DNA of 64,000 nucleotides from Acuticoccus kalidii (lineage in GTDB: Bacteria > Pseudomonadota > Alphaproteobacteria > Rhizobiales > Amorphaceae). Positions 18,658-27,975 of this stretch are shown piece by piece; the first letter of the stretch is position 1; each line of letters begins with the position of its first letter. A model generated the notes under the pieces. That model did no database searches and had not been told where the DNA came from. It saw only the letters and a program-made list of their open reading frames with translations. A program made the position numbers and the translations under genes. The stretch covers positions 496,001 to 560,000 of the forward strand of contig NZ_JAKGCS010000024.1 in NCBI RefSeq assembly GCF_021556395.1, read 5' to 3'.

Positions 18658-19113
18658 TCAGTCGAGATCGCGGCGCATCGTGGCCATGCCGGACCGGCGC
18701 GACAGCTCCTCATAACCCGCACTCTCGTAGATCTTGAGGGCCGGCGCATTCTCGGTCTCGACCTTCAGGCTGAGCGACAATGCTCCCAGCTCGCGCGCCT
18801 TGTCTTCCGCCATTTCGACGAGGGCGTGACCGGCGCCGCCCCTCACCTCGGGCGCGACATAGACATAGGCAAGGTGGCGCACCTCTGGGCCGACGCCGAC
18901 GCGCAGCGCGAAGAAGCCCACCTCACGCCCCTCCCCGTCGAGCACATAATAGGACGCGTCATCGGGCTCGCAGAGCCACGTTTCGGACCATTCGAGCGGG
19001 TCGAACGGATGCTTTGCGCTCGGATTGACGAGGGCGAGATCGGATTCATCGGTGAGGAGGGACGACAGCGGCGTCAGATCGAACGGAGCGTTCGGACGGA
19101 CGGATAACGTCAC
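18658..19113 (-). CDS. GNAT-family N-acetyltransferase
   Basis: A 151-residue single-domain GNAT enzyme. The acetyl-CoA loop is in VAPEVRGGAGHALVEMA (R/Q-x-x-G-x-G/A form, residues about 88-105), followed by LKVETENAPALKIYESAGY, the usual C-terminal signature. Substrate unknown. The start is taken as GTG at 19113 because AGAGG lies 7 nt upstream and the upstream frame is low-complexity. A hairpin-plus-T-run lies 58-83 bp upstream in the leader. Confidence 0.8.
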   Translation of the reverse strand: MTLSVRPNAPFDLTPLSSLLTDESDLALVNPSAKHPFDPLEWSETWLCEPDDASYYVLDGEGREVGFFALRVGVGPEVRHLAYVYVAPEVRGGAGHALVEMAEDKARELGALSLSLKVETENAPALKIYESAGYEELSRRSGMATMRRDLD

Positions 19114-19170
19114 GTTGGGGCCTCTTGCGTTGGCGTGGGGCTTTGGCGTGTTTGGGCCGCGCCTCGCATG

Positions 19171-19196
19171 AAAAAGGGGCCGATGGCAACCGGCCC
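19171..19196 (-). terminator. hairpin with T-run in the GNAT leader (possible attenuator)
   Basis: Read on the minus strand, GGGCCG and CGGCCC pair around an 8-nt loop and are followed directly by CTTTTT, a classic intrinsic-terminator shape. No minus-strand gene ends just upstream, so it would act in the 5' leader of the GNAT gene, or reflect antisense transcription from the HPP promoter region. Confidence 0.45.
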
Positions 19197-19279
19197 GGGC
19201 CACCGACGCGGGTGGGCGATTTGCTTTTCGGCCGGGCGGCGTGCATGTCGCCTCGGTCTCAATCTCTGCGAACCGTCCG

Positions 19280-20413
19280 ATGCCCGCATTCCGCAATCTG
19301 TCCGCGATCGGCCGCGCGCTCCTGCCGGCCTTGCCCGCCCCCTCGCCCGCCGAGACGTGGCGGGCGCCGCTCGGCGCCTGTGTCGGCCTCACATTGTGCG
19401 CGCTTTGCGTCCTCGCGATGCAGGCGGCGCATGGCGGGCTCTGGTTCCTCGTCGCCCCGCTCGGGGCATCGGCCGTGTTGCTCTTTGCGGTGCCCAACAG
19501 TCCGTTGGCACAGCCCTGGTCGGCCGTCGTCGGCAACACGGTGTCGGCGGTCGTCGCGGTCGCCGTGCTCCAGGTCGTGCCGCCGCCCTTCGATTTCGGG
19601 ATCGCCGTCGGCGGCGCGATCGCGGCCATGATGATCACCCGGTCGCTCCATCCACCAGGCGGCGCGGTGGCCCTCCTCGCCGTCATCGAAGCGGAGACGG
19701 TGCGGGAGATCGGAATTCTCTTCGCACTCGTTCCCGTCGGCGCGACGACCACGCTCCTCGTCCTGTCGGCGATCGTCTATAACCGCCTCACCGGACGGGT
19801 CTATCCGTTCCGCCAACCCCACTCGCAACCCGGCGCGGAACGCCGCCTTGGTCTTTCGAGCGAAGAGCTCGGCGCCATTCTCGGGCGCTTCAACCAGGCG
19901 AGCAATGTGGGTGTCGCCGATCTCGCCCGCCTCCTCGCGGCCGCCGAGCACGAGGCCGCCGCCCATCGCTTCGATCAGACGCGCTGCGCCGATCTGATGA
20001 CGAAAGACCTGATCACCGTCTCGGCCGAGACGCCCCTCACCCGCGCCGTGTGGCTGTTTCAGAAGCACGCGATCAAGAGCCTCCCGGTCGTGGGCGCGGA
20101 CGGTGCACTCCTCGGCATCCTTCTCCAGGGCGATCTCATCGAAGCGCTCACGCTCGGCCGGCCCGTGCGGCGCTCCCCCAATGCGCGCCGTCTGCGCCGA
20201 CCCTTGCGGGATCTCCTCGCCGAGGACGCGATGCAGGACGCCGCGACGACCGTGACCGAGGACACACCCGTCGGCGCCCTGTTGAACCGCCTCGCGAGCC
20301 AGGCCGTCCAGGTGGTACCGGTGATGCGCGGGCCGAAGGTGGTCGGCATCATCACGCGCTCGGACATCATCGGCCTTCTCCTGCGCGGTTCGGCCGAGCG
20401 GAAGGCCGCATAA
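19280..20413 (+). CDS. HPP-family membrane protein with C-terminal CBS pair
   Basis: About 377 residues. The N-terminal half is an HPP transmembrane domain with four or more helices and the signature SLHPPGGAVALLAV; the family includes chloroplast and cyanobacterial nitrite transporters. The C-terminal half carries two CBS domains (ADLMTKDLITVS..., VVPVMRGPKVVGIITRSDI), which usually sense adenylates. A GTG at 19241 would add 13 residues; neither start has a strong ribosome site. A nitrite or other anion transport role is plausible but unproved. Confidence 0.82.
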   Translation: MPAFRNLSAIGRALLPALPAPSPAETWRAPLGACVGLTLCALCVLAMQAAHGGLWFLVAPLGASAVLLFAVPNSPLAQPWSAVVGNTVSAVVAVAVLQVVPPPFDFGIAVGGAIAAMMITRSLHPPGGAVALLAVIEAETVREIGILFALVPVGATTTLLVLSAIVYNRLTGRVYPFRQPHSQPGAERRLGLSSEELGAILGRFNQASNVGVADLARLLAAAEHEAAAHRFDQTRCADLMTKDLITVSAETPLTRAVWLFQKHAIKSLPVVGADGALLGILLQGDLIEALTLGRPVRRSPNARRLRRPLRDLLAEDAMQDAATTVTEDTPVGALLNRLASQAVQVVPVMRGPKVVGIITRSDIIGLLLRGSAERKAA

Positions 20414-20460
20414 GGTCGGCCCGCCGGCGACATCGCACCGCAGCGCGGACGCGCCCCGAC

Positions 20461-20474
20461 TTGCGCAACGTCAA
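20461..20474. promoter_or_regulatory. FNR-type box TTGCG-CAAC-GTCAA upstream of adhP
   Basis: One half site (GTCAA) is perfect and the other (TTGCG) has one deviation from TTGAY at its fourth base plus the variable last base. Its centre is 73 bp upstream of the adhP ATG. In context with similar boxes nearby it is credible. Confidence 0.5.
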
Positions 20475-20540
20475 GGCCGGACGGCGCGGGCGTCGTAGCA
20501 TGGCCCCGACGCCGGAAAATGTTCAGCGGAGGGGACGACG

Positions 20541-21560
20541 ATGGCCAAGACGATGCGAGCGGCCGTGGTGCGCGAGTTCGGCGCGCCCTTGCGGATCGAG
20601 GACGTTCCCGTGCCCGATCCCGGCGACGACGCGATCCTGGTGAAGGTCGAAGCCTGCGGCGTCTGCCACACGGATCTTCACGCCGCCTCGGGGGATTGGC
20701 CGGTCAAGCCCGCACCGCCGTTCATTCCCGGCCATGAGGGGATCGGCCGCGTCGTCGGCGTCGGGCGCAATGTGCGCGGCGTCAAGGAAGGCGACCGGGT
20801 GGGCGTGCCGTGGCTCCATGCCGCCTGCGGCCATTGCCACCATTGTGTGGGCGGCTGGGAGACCTTGTGCGCCGAGCAGACGAACACCGGCTACAGCGTC
20901 AACGGCGCGTTCGCGGACTATGTGCTCGCCGCCAACGGCTTCGCCGCCCCGATCCCGGACGGGCTCGACCCGGTGAAGGCCGCGCCGCTTTTGTGCGCCG
21001 GGGTGACGGTCTACAAGGGCATCAAGGAGACCGAGGCCCGCCCCGGTCAGACGATCGTCGTCTCCGGCATCGGCGGCCTCGGCCATATGGCGGTGCAATA
21101 TGCCAAGGCGATGGGCCTTTACGTCATCGCCGTCGACGTTGCGGACGACAAGCTGGACCTTGCCCGCCGCCTCGGCGCGGACGAGACGGTGAACGCCATA
21201 ACCACCGACCCGATCGAAGCGGTGCAGGCTGGCGGCGGCGCAGAAGGGGTGCTCGTCACGGCGGTGAGCCGCGAGGCGTTTCGCCAAGGCGTCGGGATGC
21301 TTGCCCGCCACGGCACGATGTCCCTCGTCGGCCTGCCTCCCGGAACGTTCGATCTCGACATCTTCGACATCGTTCTCGGCCGCAAGACGATCCGCGGCTC
21401 GATCGTCGGCACACGGCTCGATCTCGACGAGGCGCTCGATTTCGCCGCGCGCGGGATCGTCTCCGCAAACGTCGCGCCGGTACCGCTGGAGGCGGTCAAC
21501 GACGTGTTCGACAAGATGCGCGCGGGGACCATCGAGGGCCGTCTCGCTCTCACTTTGTGA
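20541..21560 (+). CDS. adhP: zinc-dependent alcohol dehydrogenase AdhP
   Basis: The 339-residue medium-chain dehydrogenase has catalytic-zinc residues in CGVCHTDLH and PGHEGIGRVV, structural-zinc cysteines in CGHCHHCVGGWETLC and the NAD motif GIGGLGHMAVQYAKAMG. It interconverts primary alcohols and aldehydes with NAD+. The presence of an FNR-like box upstream suggests use under oxygen limitation. A GGAGGGGACGACG ribosome site precedes the ATG. Confidence 0.93.
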   Translation: MAKTMRAAVVREFGAPLRIEDVPVPDPGDDAILVKVEACGVCHTDLHAASGDWPVKPAPPFIPGHEGIGRVVGVGRNVRGVKEGDRVGVPWLHAACGHCHHCVGGWETLCAEQTNTGYSVNGAFADYVLAANGFAAPIPDGLDPVKAAPLLCAGVTVYKGIKETEARPGQTIVVSGIGGLGHMAVQYAKAMGLYVIAVDVADDKLDLARRLGADETVNAITTDPIEAVQAGGGAEGVLVTAVSREAFRQGVGMLARHGTMSLVGLPPGTFDLDIFDIVLGRKTIRGSIVGTRLDLDEALDFAARGIVSANVAPVPLEAVNDVFDKMRAGTIEGRLALTL

Positions 21561-21586
21561 CCGGGTAAGTCGGCCGGTCCGCGCCC

Positions 21587-21793
21587 TCAGCGCCGGATCC
21601 AGCGCGCGCCGTCTTTCACATAAGAGCGCTTCACGGCCGCCCAGGCGATGCGGTGGGATCGCGCCTCGCGGTCCCGCTCCCTCGGATCGCTGTCGAAGGC
21701 GTGATTGAACGCCGCGCGGTAGATCTCCTGCGCGTGCGGCGGCAGGTGCGTGCGCAGCGAGATCGGCAGATCCTCTTTCGCATCATACGGCAT
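21587..21793 (-). CDS. ChaB-family protein
   Basis: A 68-residue protein matching ChaB (LPISLRTHLPPHAQEIY and AWAAVKRSYVKDGARW). The family was first linked to cation transport regulation in E. coli; its function is uncertain and it is common in phages and stress clusters. The start at 21793 is favoured by GAGGAG 6 nt upstream over the in-frame ATG at 21814. Confidence 0.85.
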   Translation of the reverse strand: MPYDAKEDLPISLRTHLPPHAQEIYRAAFNHAFDSDPRERDREARSHRIAWAAVKRSYVKDGARWIRR

Positions 21794-21839
21794 CGCCGCT
21801 CCTCCTCGCCTCATCCCACCGTCCGGCCGGCGGGCCGTC

Positions 21840-23459
21840 TCAGATGTCCAGCTCCGGCTCCGGCGTGCGCTTCGGCTCCTCCGGCAACTCCGTCATCGTC
21901 GCTTCCGTGAGGAGGAGGATGCTCGCCACCGAGACGGCGTTTTCGAGTGCGACCCGCACCACCTTGGTCGGGTCGACGATGCCGGCCTCCATCAGATCGA
22001 CATAGGTCTTGCGTCCCGCGTCGAAGCCTTCGCTCCCGCCTTTCTCCAGCATCCGCGCGACCACGACGCCGCCATCGGCCGCCGAATTCTCGGCGATCTG
22101 CCGCGTCGGCGCTTCGAGGGCGCGCTTCAGGATCTGGATGCCGGTGCGCTCGTCCCCCTCGCTGTTCGCCTCTTCGTCGGCCACCGCCGCGATACAGCGC
22201 AGCAGCGCGAGACCACCTCCCGGCACGATGCCCTCCGCGACAGCCGCCTTCGTCGCGCTGATCGCGTCGTCGAGCGCCTCCTTGCGTGCCTTCATTTCCG
22301 ACTCCGACGGCGCGCCGACCCGGATCACCGCGACGCCGCCGGCGAGTTTGGCGAGGCGCTCCTGCAATTTCTCGCGGTCATAGTCGCTCGTCGACGTCTC
22401 GATCTCGCGGCGAATCTCGGCGATGCGCGCGTCGATCGCCCGCCGCTCGCCGCCACCTCCGACGATGGTCGTCGTATCCTTGTCGATGACGATGCGCGCG
22501 GCCTTACCGAGATGCTCGACGGCGACATGCTCGAGCGCGGTGCCGAGATCCTTGGAGATCACCTGCGCACCGGTCAGGACCGCGATATCCTGGAGCATTG
22601 CCCGACGCCGATCGCCGAACCCCGGCGCCTTCACCGCGCAACACCGCAGCGCCGCCCGAAGCTGGTTGACGATCAATGTCGCAAGCGCTTCGCTCTCGAC
22701 GTCCTCCGCGATGACGAGCAGCGGACGGCCGAGCTTTGCGACCTCTTCGAGGAGCGGAAGAAGATCCTGGAGCGTGCCGACCTTCTGATCCGACACCAGC
22801 ACCAGGGCATCCTCGAGGACGGCTTCCATCGCCTCGGGGTTGGTGACGAAATAGCGGGAGAGGAAGCCGCGATCGAACTGCATGCCCTCCACCACCTCGA
22901 GGACGGTATCGGTCGTCTTCGATTCTTCGACGGAGACGACACCCTCGTCGCCGACCTTTTCCATCGCGTCCGCAACCAGCTCGCCGATCGCCGGATCGTT
23001 GTGGGCGGAGATCGTCGCGACCTGCGCCTTTTCGAGGCGGGTCTTCACCGGCCGGGACAGATCCCGCAACGCCGCGACGGCGCGCCAGGTGCCACGATCG
23101 AGGCCGCGCTTGATGTCGATCGCGCTGGCGCCGGCGACGACATTGCGCACGCCGTCGGCGAAAATCGCGTGGGCGAGGATCGTCGACGTGCTGGTGCCGT
23201 CTCCGACCATCTCCCCGGTGCGCTCGGCCGCCTGCCGCAACATCCGCGCGCCGAGATTCTCCTCCGGGTCCTTGAGGTCGACCTCTTTGGCGATCGTCAC
23301 CCCGTCATTGCAGACGAGCGGCGCGCCCCACTTCTTTTCGATGAGCACCGATTTCGAGCGCGGGCCGAGCGTCACGCGCACGGCGTCGGCGAGCTGGGTC
23401 GCGCCGCGCAAGACCTTCTCTCGCGCCGCCGAATGAAACAGGATTTGCCGATGCGCCAT
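21840..23459 (-). CDS. groEL: divergent GroEL-type chaperonin without partner groES
   Basis: About 539 residues. It keeps chaperonin landmarks: [14 protein letters not shown] near residue 30, [14 protein letters not shown] in place of GDGTTTATVLA near 86, [15 protein letters not shown] and [10 protein letters not shown] near 410. The C-terminus ends in PEPELDI and lacks the GGM repeats of housekeeping GroEL. No groES is adjacent, so it probably borrows GroES from elsewhere or works with special clients. An in-frame ATG at 23525 falls inside the FNR-type box, which supports the start at 23459 (MAHRQILF). Confidence 0.9.
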   Translation of the reverse strand: MAHRQILFHSAAREKVLRGATQLADAVRVTLGPRSKSVLIEKKWGAPLVCNDGVTIAKEVDLKDPEENLGARMLRQAAERTGEMVGDGTSTSTILAHAIFADGVRNVVAGASAIDIKRGLDRGTWRAVAALRDLSRPVKTRLEKAQVATISAHNDPAIGELVADAMEKVGDEGVVSVEESKTTDTVLEVVEGMQFDRGFLSRYFVTNPEAMEAVLEDALVLVSDQKVGTLQDLLPLLEEVAKLGRPLLVIAEDVESEALATLIVNQLRAALRCCAVKAPGFGDRRRAMLQDIAVLTGAQVISKDLGTALEHVAVEHLGKAARIVIDKDTTTIVGGGGERRAIDARIAEIRREIETSTSDYDREKLQERLAKLAGGVAVIRVGAPSESEMKARKEALDDAISATKAAVAEGIVPGGGLALLRCIAAVADEEANSEGDERTGIQILKRALEAPTRQIAENSAADGGVVVARMLEKGGSEGFDAGRKTYVDLMEAGIVDPTKVVRVALENAVSVASILLLTEATMTELPEEPKRTPEPELDI

Positions 23460-23511
23460 CTCGCCGCCCTTCTCGCCTCGACCAGCGATAAAAGCGGCGC
23501 GAGAACGGCGC

Positions 23512-23525
23512 TTGACGAACGTCAA
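23512..23525. promoter_or_regulatory. FNR/FixK-type box TTGAC-GAAC-GTCAA upstream of groEL
   Basis: Perfect TTGAY-N4-RTCAA palindrome, centre 59 bp upstream of the groEL start used here. That spacing fits a class II activator site with a short leader. Confidence 0.65.
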
Positions 23526-23554
23526 CGCCCGCGCGGCCGCGTGTCCGGGCCGCG

Positions 23555-25762
23555 CTATGTGGTCGTGACGACCTTGACCGCCGTGTCACGGCGCAGAACG
23601 TCCACCACCACCTGCGAGCCGGTCCCATAGAGCGCGATGTCGATCGTTCCGCCGACCACCGCGATCCGGCTCAGGCGGACCTCCTGGAGGAATCGCGGCA
23701 AGACGGGATGGTCGAAACTGACGATGTTCGTGGCCGGATCGAAGTCGAAGCCCAGGCAGGGGCGGAGGGCCGAAAGCGGCGCTGCCGCCGCCCAGGCCTG
23801 GGGAATGCAGGCGACGGGGTAGAAGGTCGGCCCGCGGCTGCGCTGACGTCCGAAGCCGCAAATCAGCTCCGGCAGCCGGCTGAGATCGAGATAGAGCGAG
23901 GCGTCGAATATGCCTTCGAGGATGCGCGCCGCGTCCCGGCGATAGCCGTAACGGGCAAGGCCGGCGGCGACGAGCGCGTTATCGTGCGGCCAGACCGATC
24001 CGTTGTGATAGCTCATCGGATTATAGCGCGCCTCACCGGACGCGATCGTGCGCACCCCCCAACCGGAGAACGATGCCGGCGCCATCAGCGTGCTTGCGAC
24101 GACGGCCGCGCGGTCCTCGAAGGCGATGCCGGTGAAGAGGGCATGACCGGCATTGGAGGAGCGGACGCGGCAGGGTCGCTTTCGCCCATCGAGCGCGATC
24201 GCGTAGGTGCCGAGCGCGGCGTCGAAGAAGGCCGCGTCGAACTTTGTGCGAAGTGCGTCCGCCTTCGCCTCGAACGCGCCGCCGCGGACGGCGTCGCCGA
24301 GCGCCCGCGCCATCGTGGCGGCGGCGACATAGGCGGCATAGACATAGGCCTGCACCTCGGCGAGCGCGATCGGCCCCTCGGCGAGCGTGCCGTCGGCGTG
24401 GAAGACCGCGTCATAACTGTCTTTCCAGCCTTGATTGGCGAGGCCGTTCGCGGCCTGACGCTCATATTCGACGAAGCCGTCACCGTCCCGATCGCCGAAC
24501 GTCTCGATCCACCGGAGCGCCGCCTCGATCGGCTTCCACAGCGTGCGGATGGTGGCAAGGTCGCCGGTCTGGCCGAAATAGGCCCCGCACAGCATCACGA
24601 AGAGGGGCGTTGCGTCGACGCTGCCATAATAGCGGCGGAACGGAACCTCGCCGAGCTCGGCCATCTCCCCGTGCCGAACCTCGTGAAGGATCTTGCCGGG
24701 CTCGGCATCGCTCTCCGGCTCGATGTCGACCGCCTGATTGGCGGCGAGATAAGAGATCACCCCGCGTGCGATCATGGGATCGAGCCAGAGCACCTCCCAC
24801 GCGGTGATCAGCGCGTCCCGACCGAAGACGGTGCTGTACCAGGGAATTCCCGCATAGGGATAAGGCCCTTCCGGCTCGTCGGTCAGGAGCATGTAGATGT
24901 CGGAGACGCTGCGCCGGACGGTCTCGTTGAAGCTCTCGTGCGAGGTCGAGACGGCCGCCGCCCGCGAGGCGGAGCGGCGCAGCGCGCGCCGGGCATTGCG
25001 CATGGCGCGGAAGAAGCCGAGGCACGGCTCGCGCTCGGCCTCCCGGTCGCACAGGATCGCGACGAAGAGCGACCGCCGCTCGCGCGGTGCCAGATCGAGC
25101 GTGAATTCGACGCGATCGCCGGCGAGCCGGTCCGGCGGCGGATCGAACATGATGCGGGTCGTCCGGCGGCGGTCGTCGAGCCCGGTATAGGAGAGCACGA
25201 CCCCCGCCCGCTCCAATTCGGCGGGATGCATCGTCCCGCGCCGCGCCCGCCGTGCGCCGCGCACCTCGAAGATGTCGGCAAAGTCCGCGCCGAAGGCGAT
25301 GCCGATCCGCACCCGCCGCCGGATCATATCGTAGTTGCGGACGATGAGCCGCTCGAAGCACCCCGCCTGCCACAGGAGGCGGGAACGCCCGATATGCAGG
25401 AGGTCGTGGTCGAGCCAGCAATGCCCGTCATCCCCATAAAGGTCCGGGTTGGTGAGATCGCAGCTCAGCACGGCATTGTCGTCCCGCACGGTGGAGCTCA
25501 GCAGGATCGGGCACGCCCCCTCGATCGTGAGGGCGAAGCCGGACAGATAACGGGTGTCGCGATGATAGAGACCCTCGGGGCTGCCGGGGCCGGCGATCGC
25601 GTCGCCGTTGTGGTCGAAGACGGCGAAGGTGTCTCCTTGTTTCAGCGTGCGCGGCCGGCGCTCCTGCAAAAGGGCCGTCGCCGGGATGACGAACGGCGCC
25701 TGAAGCCCGCCCCCGTCCGCCGGGGTCGCCCACGCACCGGAATCCGCTGAACCTGTCGCCAT
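23555..25762 (-). CDS. amylo-alpha-1,6-glucosidase (glycogen-debranching type)
   Basis: The 735-residue protein has the bacterial GDE N-terminal beta-domain (residues about 25-215, [31 protein letters not shown]) and a C-terminal (alpha/alpha)6 glycosidase barrel with [31 protein letters not shown] and [18 protein letters not shown]. It should hydrolyse alpha-1,6 branches or related glucans in the cytosol. The upstream glycosyltransferase is 24 bp away in the same direction, so the pair may share glucan metabolism. Confidence 0.87.
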   Translation of the reverse strand: MATGSADSGAWATPADGGGLQAPFVIPATALLQERRPRTLKQGDTFAVFDHNGDAIAGPGSPEGLYHRDTRYLSGFALTIEGACPILLSSTVRDDNAVLSCDLTNPDLYGDDGHCWLDHDLLHIGRSRLLWQAGCFERLIVRNYDMIRRRVRIGIAFGADFADIFEVRGARRARRGTMHPAELERAGVVLSYTGLDDRRRTTRIMFDPPPDRLAGDRVEFTLDLAPRERRSLFVAILCDREAEREPCLGFFRAMRNARRALRRSASRAAAVSTSHESFNETVRRSVSDIYMLLTDEPEGPYPYAGIPWYSTVFGRDALITAWEVLWLDPMIARGVISYLAANQAVDIEPESDAEPGKILHEVRHGEMAELGEVPFRRYYGSVDATPLFVMLCGAYFGQTGDLATIRTLWKPIEAALRWIETFGDRDGDGFVEYERQAANGLANQGWKDSYDAVFHADGTLAEGPIALAEVQAYVYAAYVAAATMARALGDAVRGGAFEAKADALRTKFDAAFFDAALGTYAIALDGRKRPCRVRSSNAGHALFTGIAFEDRAAVVASTLMAPASFSGWGVRTIASGEARYNPMSYHNGSVWPHDNALVAAGLARYGYRRDAARILEGIFDASLYLDLSRLPELICGFGRQRSRGPTFYPVACIPQAWAAAAPLSALRPCLGFDFDPATNIVSFDHPVLPRFLQEVRLSRIAVVGGTIDIALYGTGSQVVVDVLRRDTAVKVVTTT

Positions 25763-25786
25763 CGCCCCGAACCGCTCCCCACGGCC

Positions 25787-26875
25787 TCATGCCGGCTTTT
25801 CGATGCCGCTCCCGCTTGCCGGTAACGGGACGAACGGCAGGCGCGCCGCGCCCGGCAGCGCGCGATAGATCGCAAGATAGTCCCGCGCCATGCGGCGGGC
25901 CGTGAACCGCTCCTCGAACAGGCGCCGCACATTGCGGCGGTCGAGCTCCCCGACGCGCGCCACCGCCGCGACCATCGCGTCGACATCCTCGACGACGAAA
26001 CCGCTTTCCCCGTCGACGAGGATTTCCGACACCGCGCCCCGATCGAGCGCGATCGTCGGCGTCCCGCACGACATCGCCTCGATCATCACGAGCCCGAACG
26101 GCTCCGGCCAGTCGATCGGGAAGAGGAGCGCGCGGGCCTCGCCCATGAACGCCGCCTTCCGCCGCTCGTCGACCTCCCCGATATAGTCGACATTCGGGCA
26201 CGCCTTCACCATCGGCGCGATGACTTCGTCCCAATAGGCCTGATCGACGGGATCGATCTTCGCGGCGATCTTGAGCGGCAGGCCCGTGCGCACCGCGACC
26301 TCGATCGCCGTGTCGGGCCCCTTCTCCGGTGAGATGCGGCCCAGAAAGGCGAGGTATCCGTCCTTGCCTCTCGGCGAATAGGGCAGACGGTCCCGCGGCA
26401 AGCCATGGTACACCGTCCCGACCCAATGCGCCTCCGGGAGCGGCCGGCGCTGGTCGTTCGAGATGGAGACCAGCGCCGCGTCGCGAAAATGCGAGAAGAG
26501 CGGTTTCAGATCCGGCAGATCGAGCCGGCCGTGCAGCGTCGTCACCGTCCGGTCCATCATCGATTGCAGCATCGGAAGGTGCAGATAATCGATATGGAAG
26601 TGCAGGATATCGAAGCTTTCCGCCCGCCGCCGCACATCGTCGAGCAGCATCACATGATAGGGCAGCATGTCCCTGACGGCGGGATCGAGACGGAGCGCAC
26701 GCGGCCAACCGGGAACGAGCTGCGCGGCGGTCGTGGAATCGCCGCTCGCAAAGAGCGTCACCTCGTGCCCCTCGCGAACGAGCTCCTCGGTGAGATAGGA
26801 CACGATCCGCTCCGTTCCGCCATAAAGGCGAGGCGGCACGGCCTCCGCGAGCGGCGCGATCTGGGCGATCCTCAT
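25787..26875 (-). CDS. family 4 glycosyltransferase
   Basis: A 362-residue GT-B fold enzyme. The acceptor-side motif PPRLYGGTERIVSYL is near the N-terminus; the nucleotide-sugar domain has FLGRISPEKGPDTAIEVA and PEPFGLVMIEAMSCGTPTIA with the GT4 E-x7-E pattern. It is likely cytosolic. Pairing with the debranching-type enzyme suggests a storage or osmoprotective glucan. Its promoter region carries an FNR-like box. Confidence 0.88.
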   Translation of the reverse strand: MRIAQIAPLAEAVPPRLYGGTERIVSYLTEELVREGHEVTLFASGDSTTAAQLVPGWPRALRLDPAVRDMLPYHVMLLDDVRRRAESFDILHFHIDYLHLPMLQSMMDRTVTTLHGRLDLPDLKPLFSHFRDAALVSISNDQRRPLPEAHWVGTVYHGLPRDRLPYSPRGKDGYLAFLGRISPEKGPDTAIEVAVRTGLPLKIAAKIDPVDQAYWDEVIAPMVKACPNVDYIGEVDERRKAAFMGEARALLFPIDWPEPFGLVMIEAMSCGTPTIALDRGAVSEILVDGESGFVVEDVDAMVAAVARVGELDRRNVRRLFEERFTARRMARDYLAIYRALPGAARLPFVPLPASGSGIEKPA

Positions 26876-26940
26876 CCTAGCCTACGCTGTACAAAGGCCT
26901 CAGAACGCTCGCCGGATTAAACGTTTGTCTCGGCGGCCGA

Positions 26941-26954
26941 TTGACGAAGCTCAA
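26941..26954. promoter_or_regulatory. FNR-type box TTGAC-GAAG-CTCAA upstream of the glycosyltransferase
   Basis: TTGA and TCAA half sites are intact with the usual 6-bp separation. The centre is 72 bp upstream of the glycosyltransferase ATG; the endonuclease-like gene ends 14 bp further upstream. Confidence 0.55.
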
Positions 26955-26967
26955 TCCTCCCGCCCCC

Positions 26968-27888
26968 TCAAAGGCCTTCGAGATCGATCACCAGCGCAGC
27001 GTGATCGCTCGCATGAGGATGATGCCACCCCGCACCGCCCCCAGCACCGATAAATCCCCCCTCCGCACCACCGAGACCGAGCCGGATGACGCGCGGCACC
27101 GCCGTCGGCCAGCGCCGCGCGAGGGCGGGCGAGGCGAAGAACCCGTCCGGCCGGCCAAAAGGATGCGCCGGCGGCTGGTGATAGGACCAGCGCTCCCTCT
27201 CCGGCAGGCGAAGCATCAGATCGGCGGAGAAGTTCCCGAGGATCGGCGCGATCGCCGGACCGTTCCCGGCCTGACGTTCCACCGTCTCGTTAAGATCGCC
27301 GAGGATCAGCCAGAGCGCGGCCGCCGCATCGGGAAAGCGGCGCTCGACCAAGCGGCGGACGGCGCTCGCCTCGAGCCGGCGCAGGCGCCACGCGATGTCA
27401 GGATCAGGATACGGCGCCTTGAGATGGCAGACGAAGAGCGTGAGAGAACCGGCCGTCACCTCGAGACAGTCGCGCCGGAAGACGCGCTCCTCCGCCCCGA
27501 CCTCCGCGATCGCATCGAGGCCCAGCGACGCCGGCGTCGCATCGGCATGGCTGACGCTCCGGTCGATGCGAACCCGGCTCATCAGCGCGACATCGAGCCC
27601 TCGCCCGTCATTGCCGGGGCGGCAGATCCGGTGCGGGTATGGCGCCACGCCGGCGGGAACGAGCACCGTGTCGTGGAAATAATCGAGCGTTGCCTGATCG
27701 AAGACCTCCTGGAGGGCGACGATATCGGCGTCCGCCTCTTTGAGGACGGCGGCGGTGAGGCGGCGGTCGAGCGCATCGAAGGCGGTGGCGGTTCGACGAT
27801 CGGCGGGAACGTCCTCGTCGCGCGCACCATCGAGATGACCGTCGGCGCGAAGGCGCATATTCTGGACGTTGAAGGTCGCGATCCGCAT
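26968..27888 (-). CDS. endonuclease/exonuclease/phosphatase (EEP) family protein
   Basis: About 306 residues. EEP landmarks are MRIATFNVQNM at the start, ADIVALQEVFDQ (catalytic Glu), LFVCHLKAPY, LILGDLNETV (Asp/Asn) and a final HASDHAALVIDL. Such enzymes cleave phosphodiesters in nucleic acids, lipids or small molecules; the target here is unknown. There is no signal peptide. The start is the ATG giving the canonical MRIATFNVQN; a longer frame to 27951 adds only a glycine/arginine-rich stretch. Confidence 0.83.
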   Translation of the reverse strand: MRIATFNVQNMRLRADGHLDGARDEDVPADRRTATAFDALDRRLTAAVLKEADADIVALQEVFDQATLDYFHDTVLVPAGVAPYPHRICRPGNDGRGLDVALMSRVRIDRSVSHADATPASLGLDAIAEVGAEERVFRRDCLEVTAGSLTLFVCHLKAPYPDPDIAWRLRRLEASAVRRLVERRFPDAAAALWLILGDLNETVERQAGNGPAIAPILGNFSADLMLRLPERERWSYHQPPAHPFGRPDGFFASPALARRWPTAVPRVIRLGLGGAEGGFIGAGGGAGWHHPHASDHAALVIDLEGL

Positions 27889-27975
27889 GGGCGTCCGTCC
27901 GTCCCGCGCGGCCCGACCCCCAAGCCGCGATGCCTCCTCGCCCGTCCCCACGGCCGCCCGGATGGCCGCGGTCGA

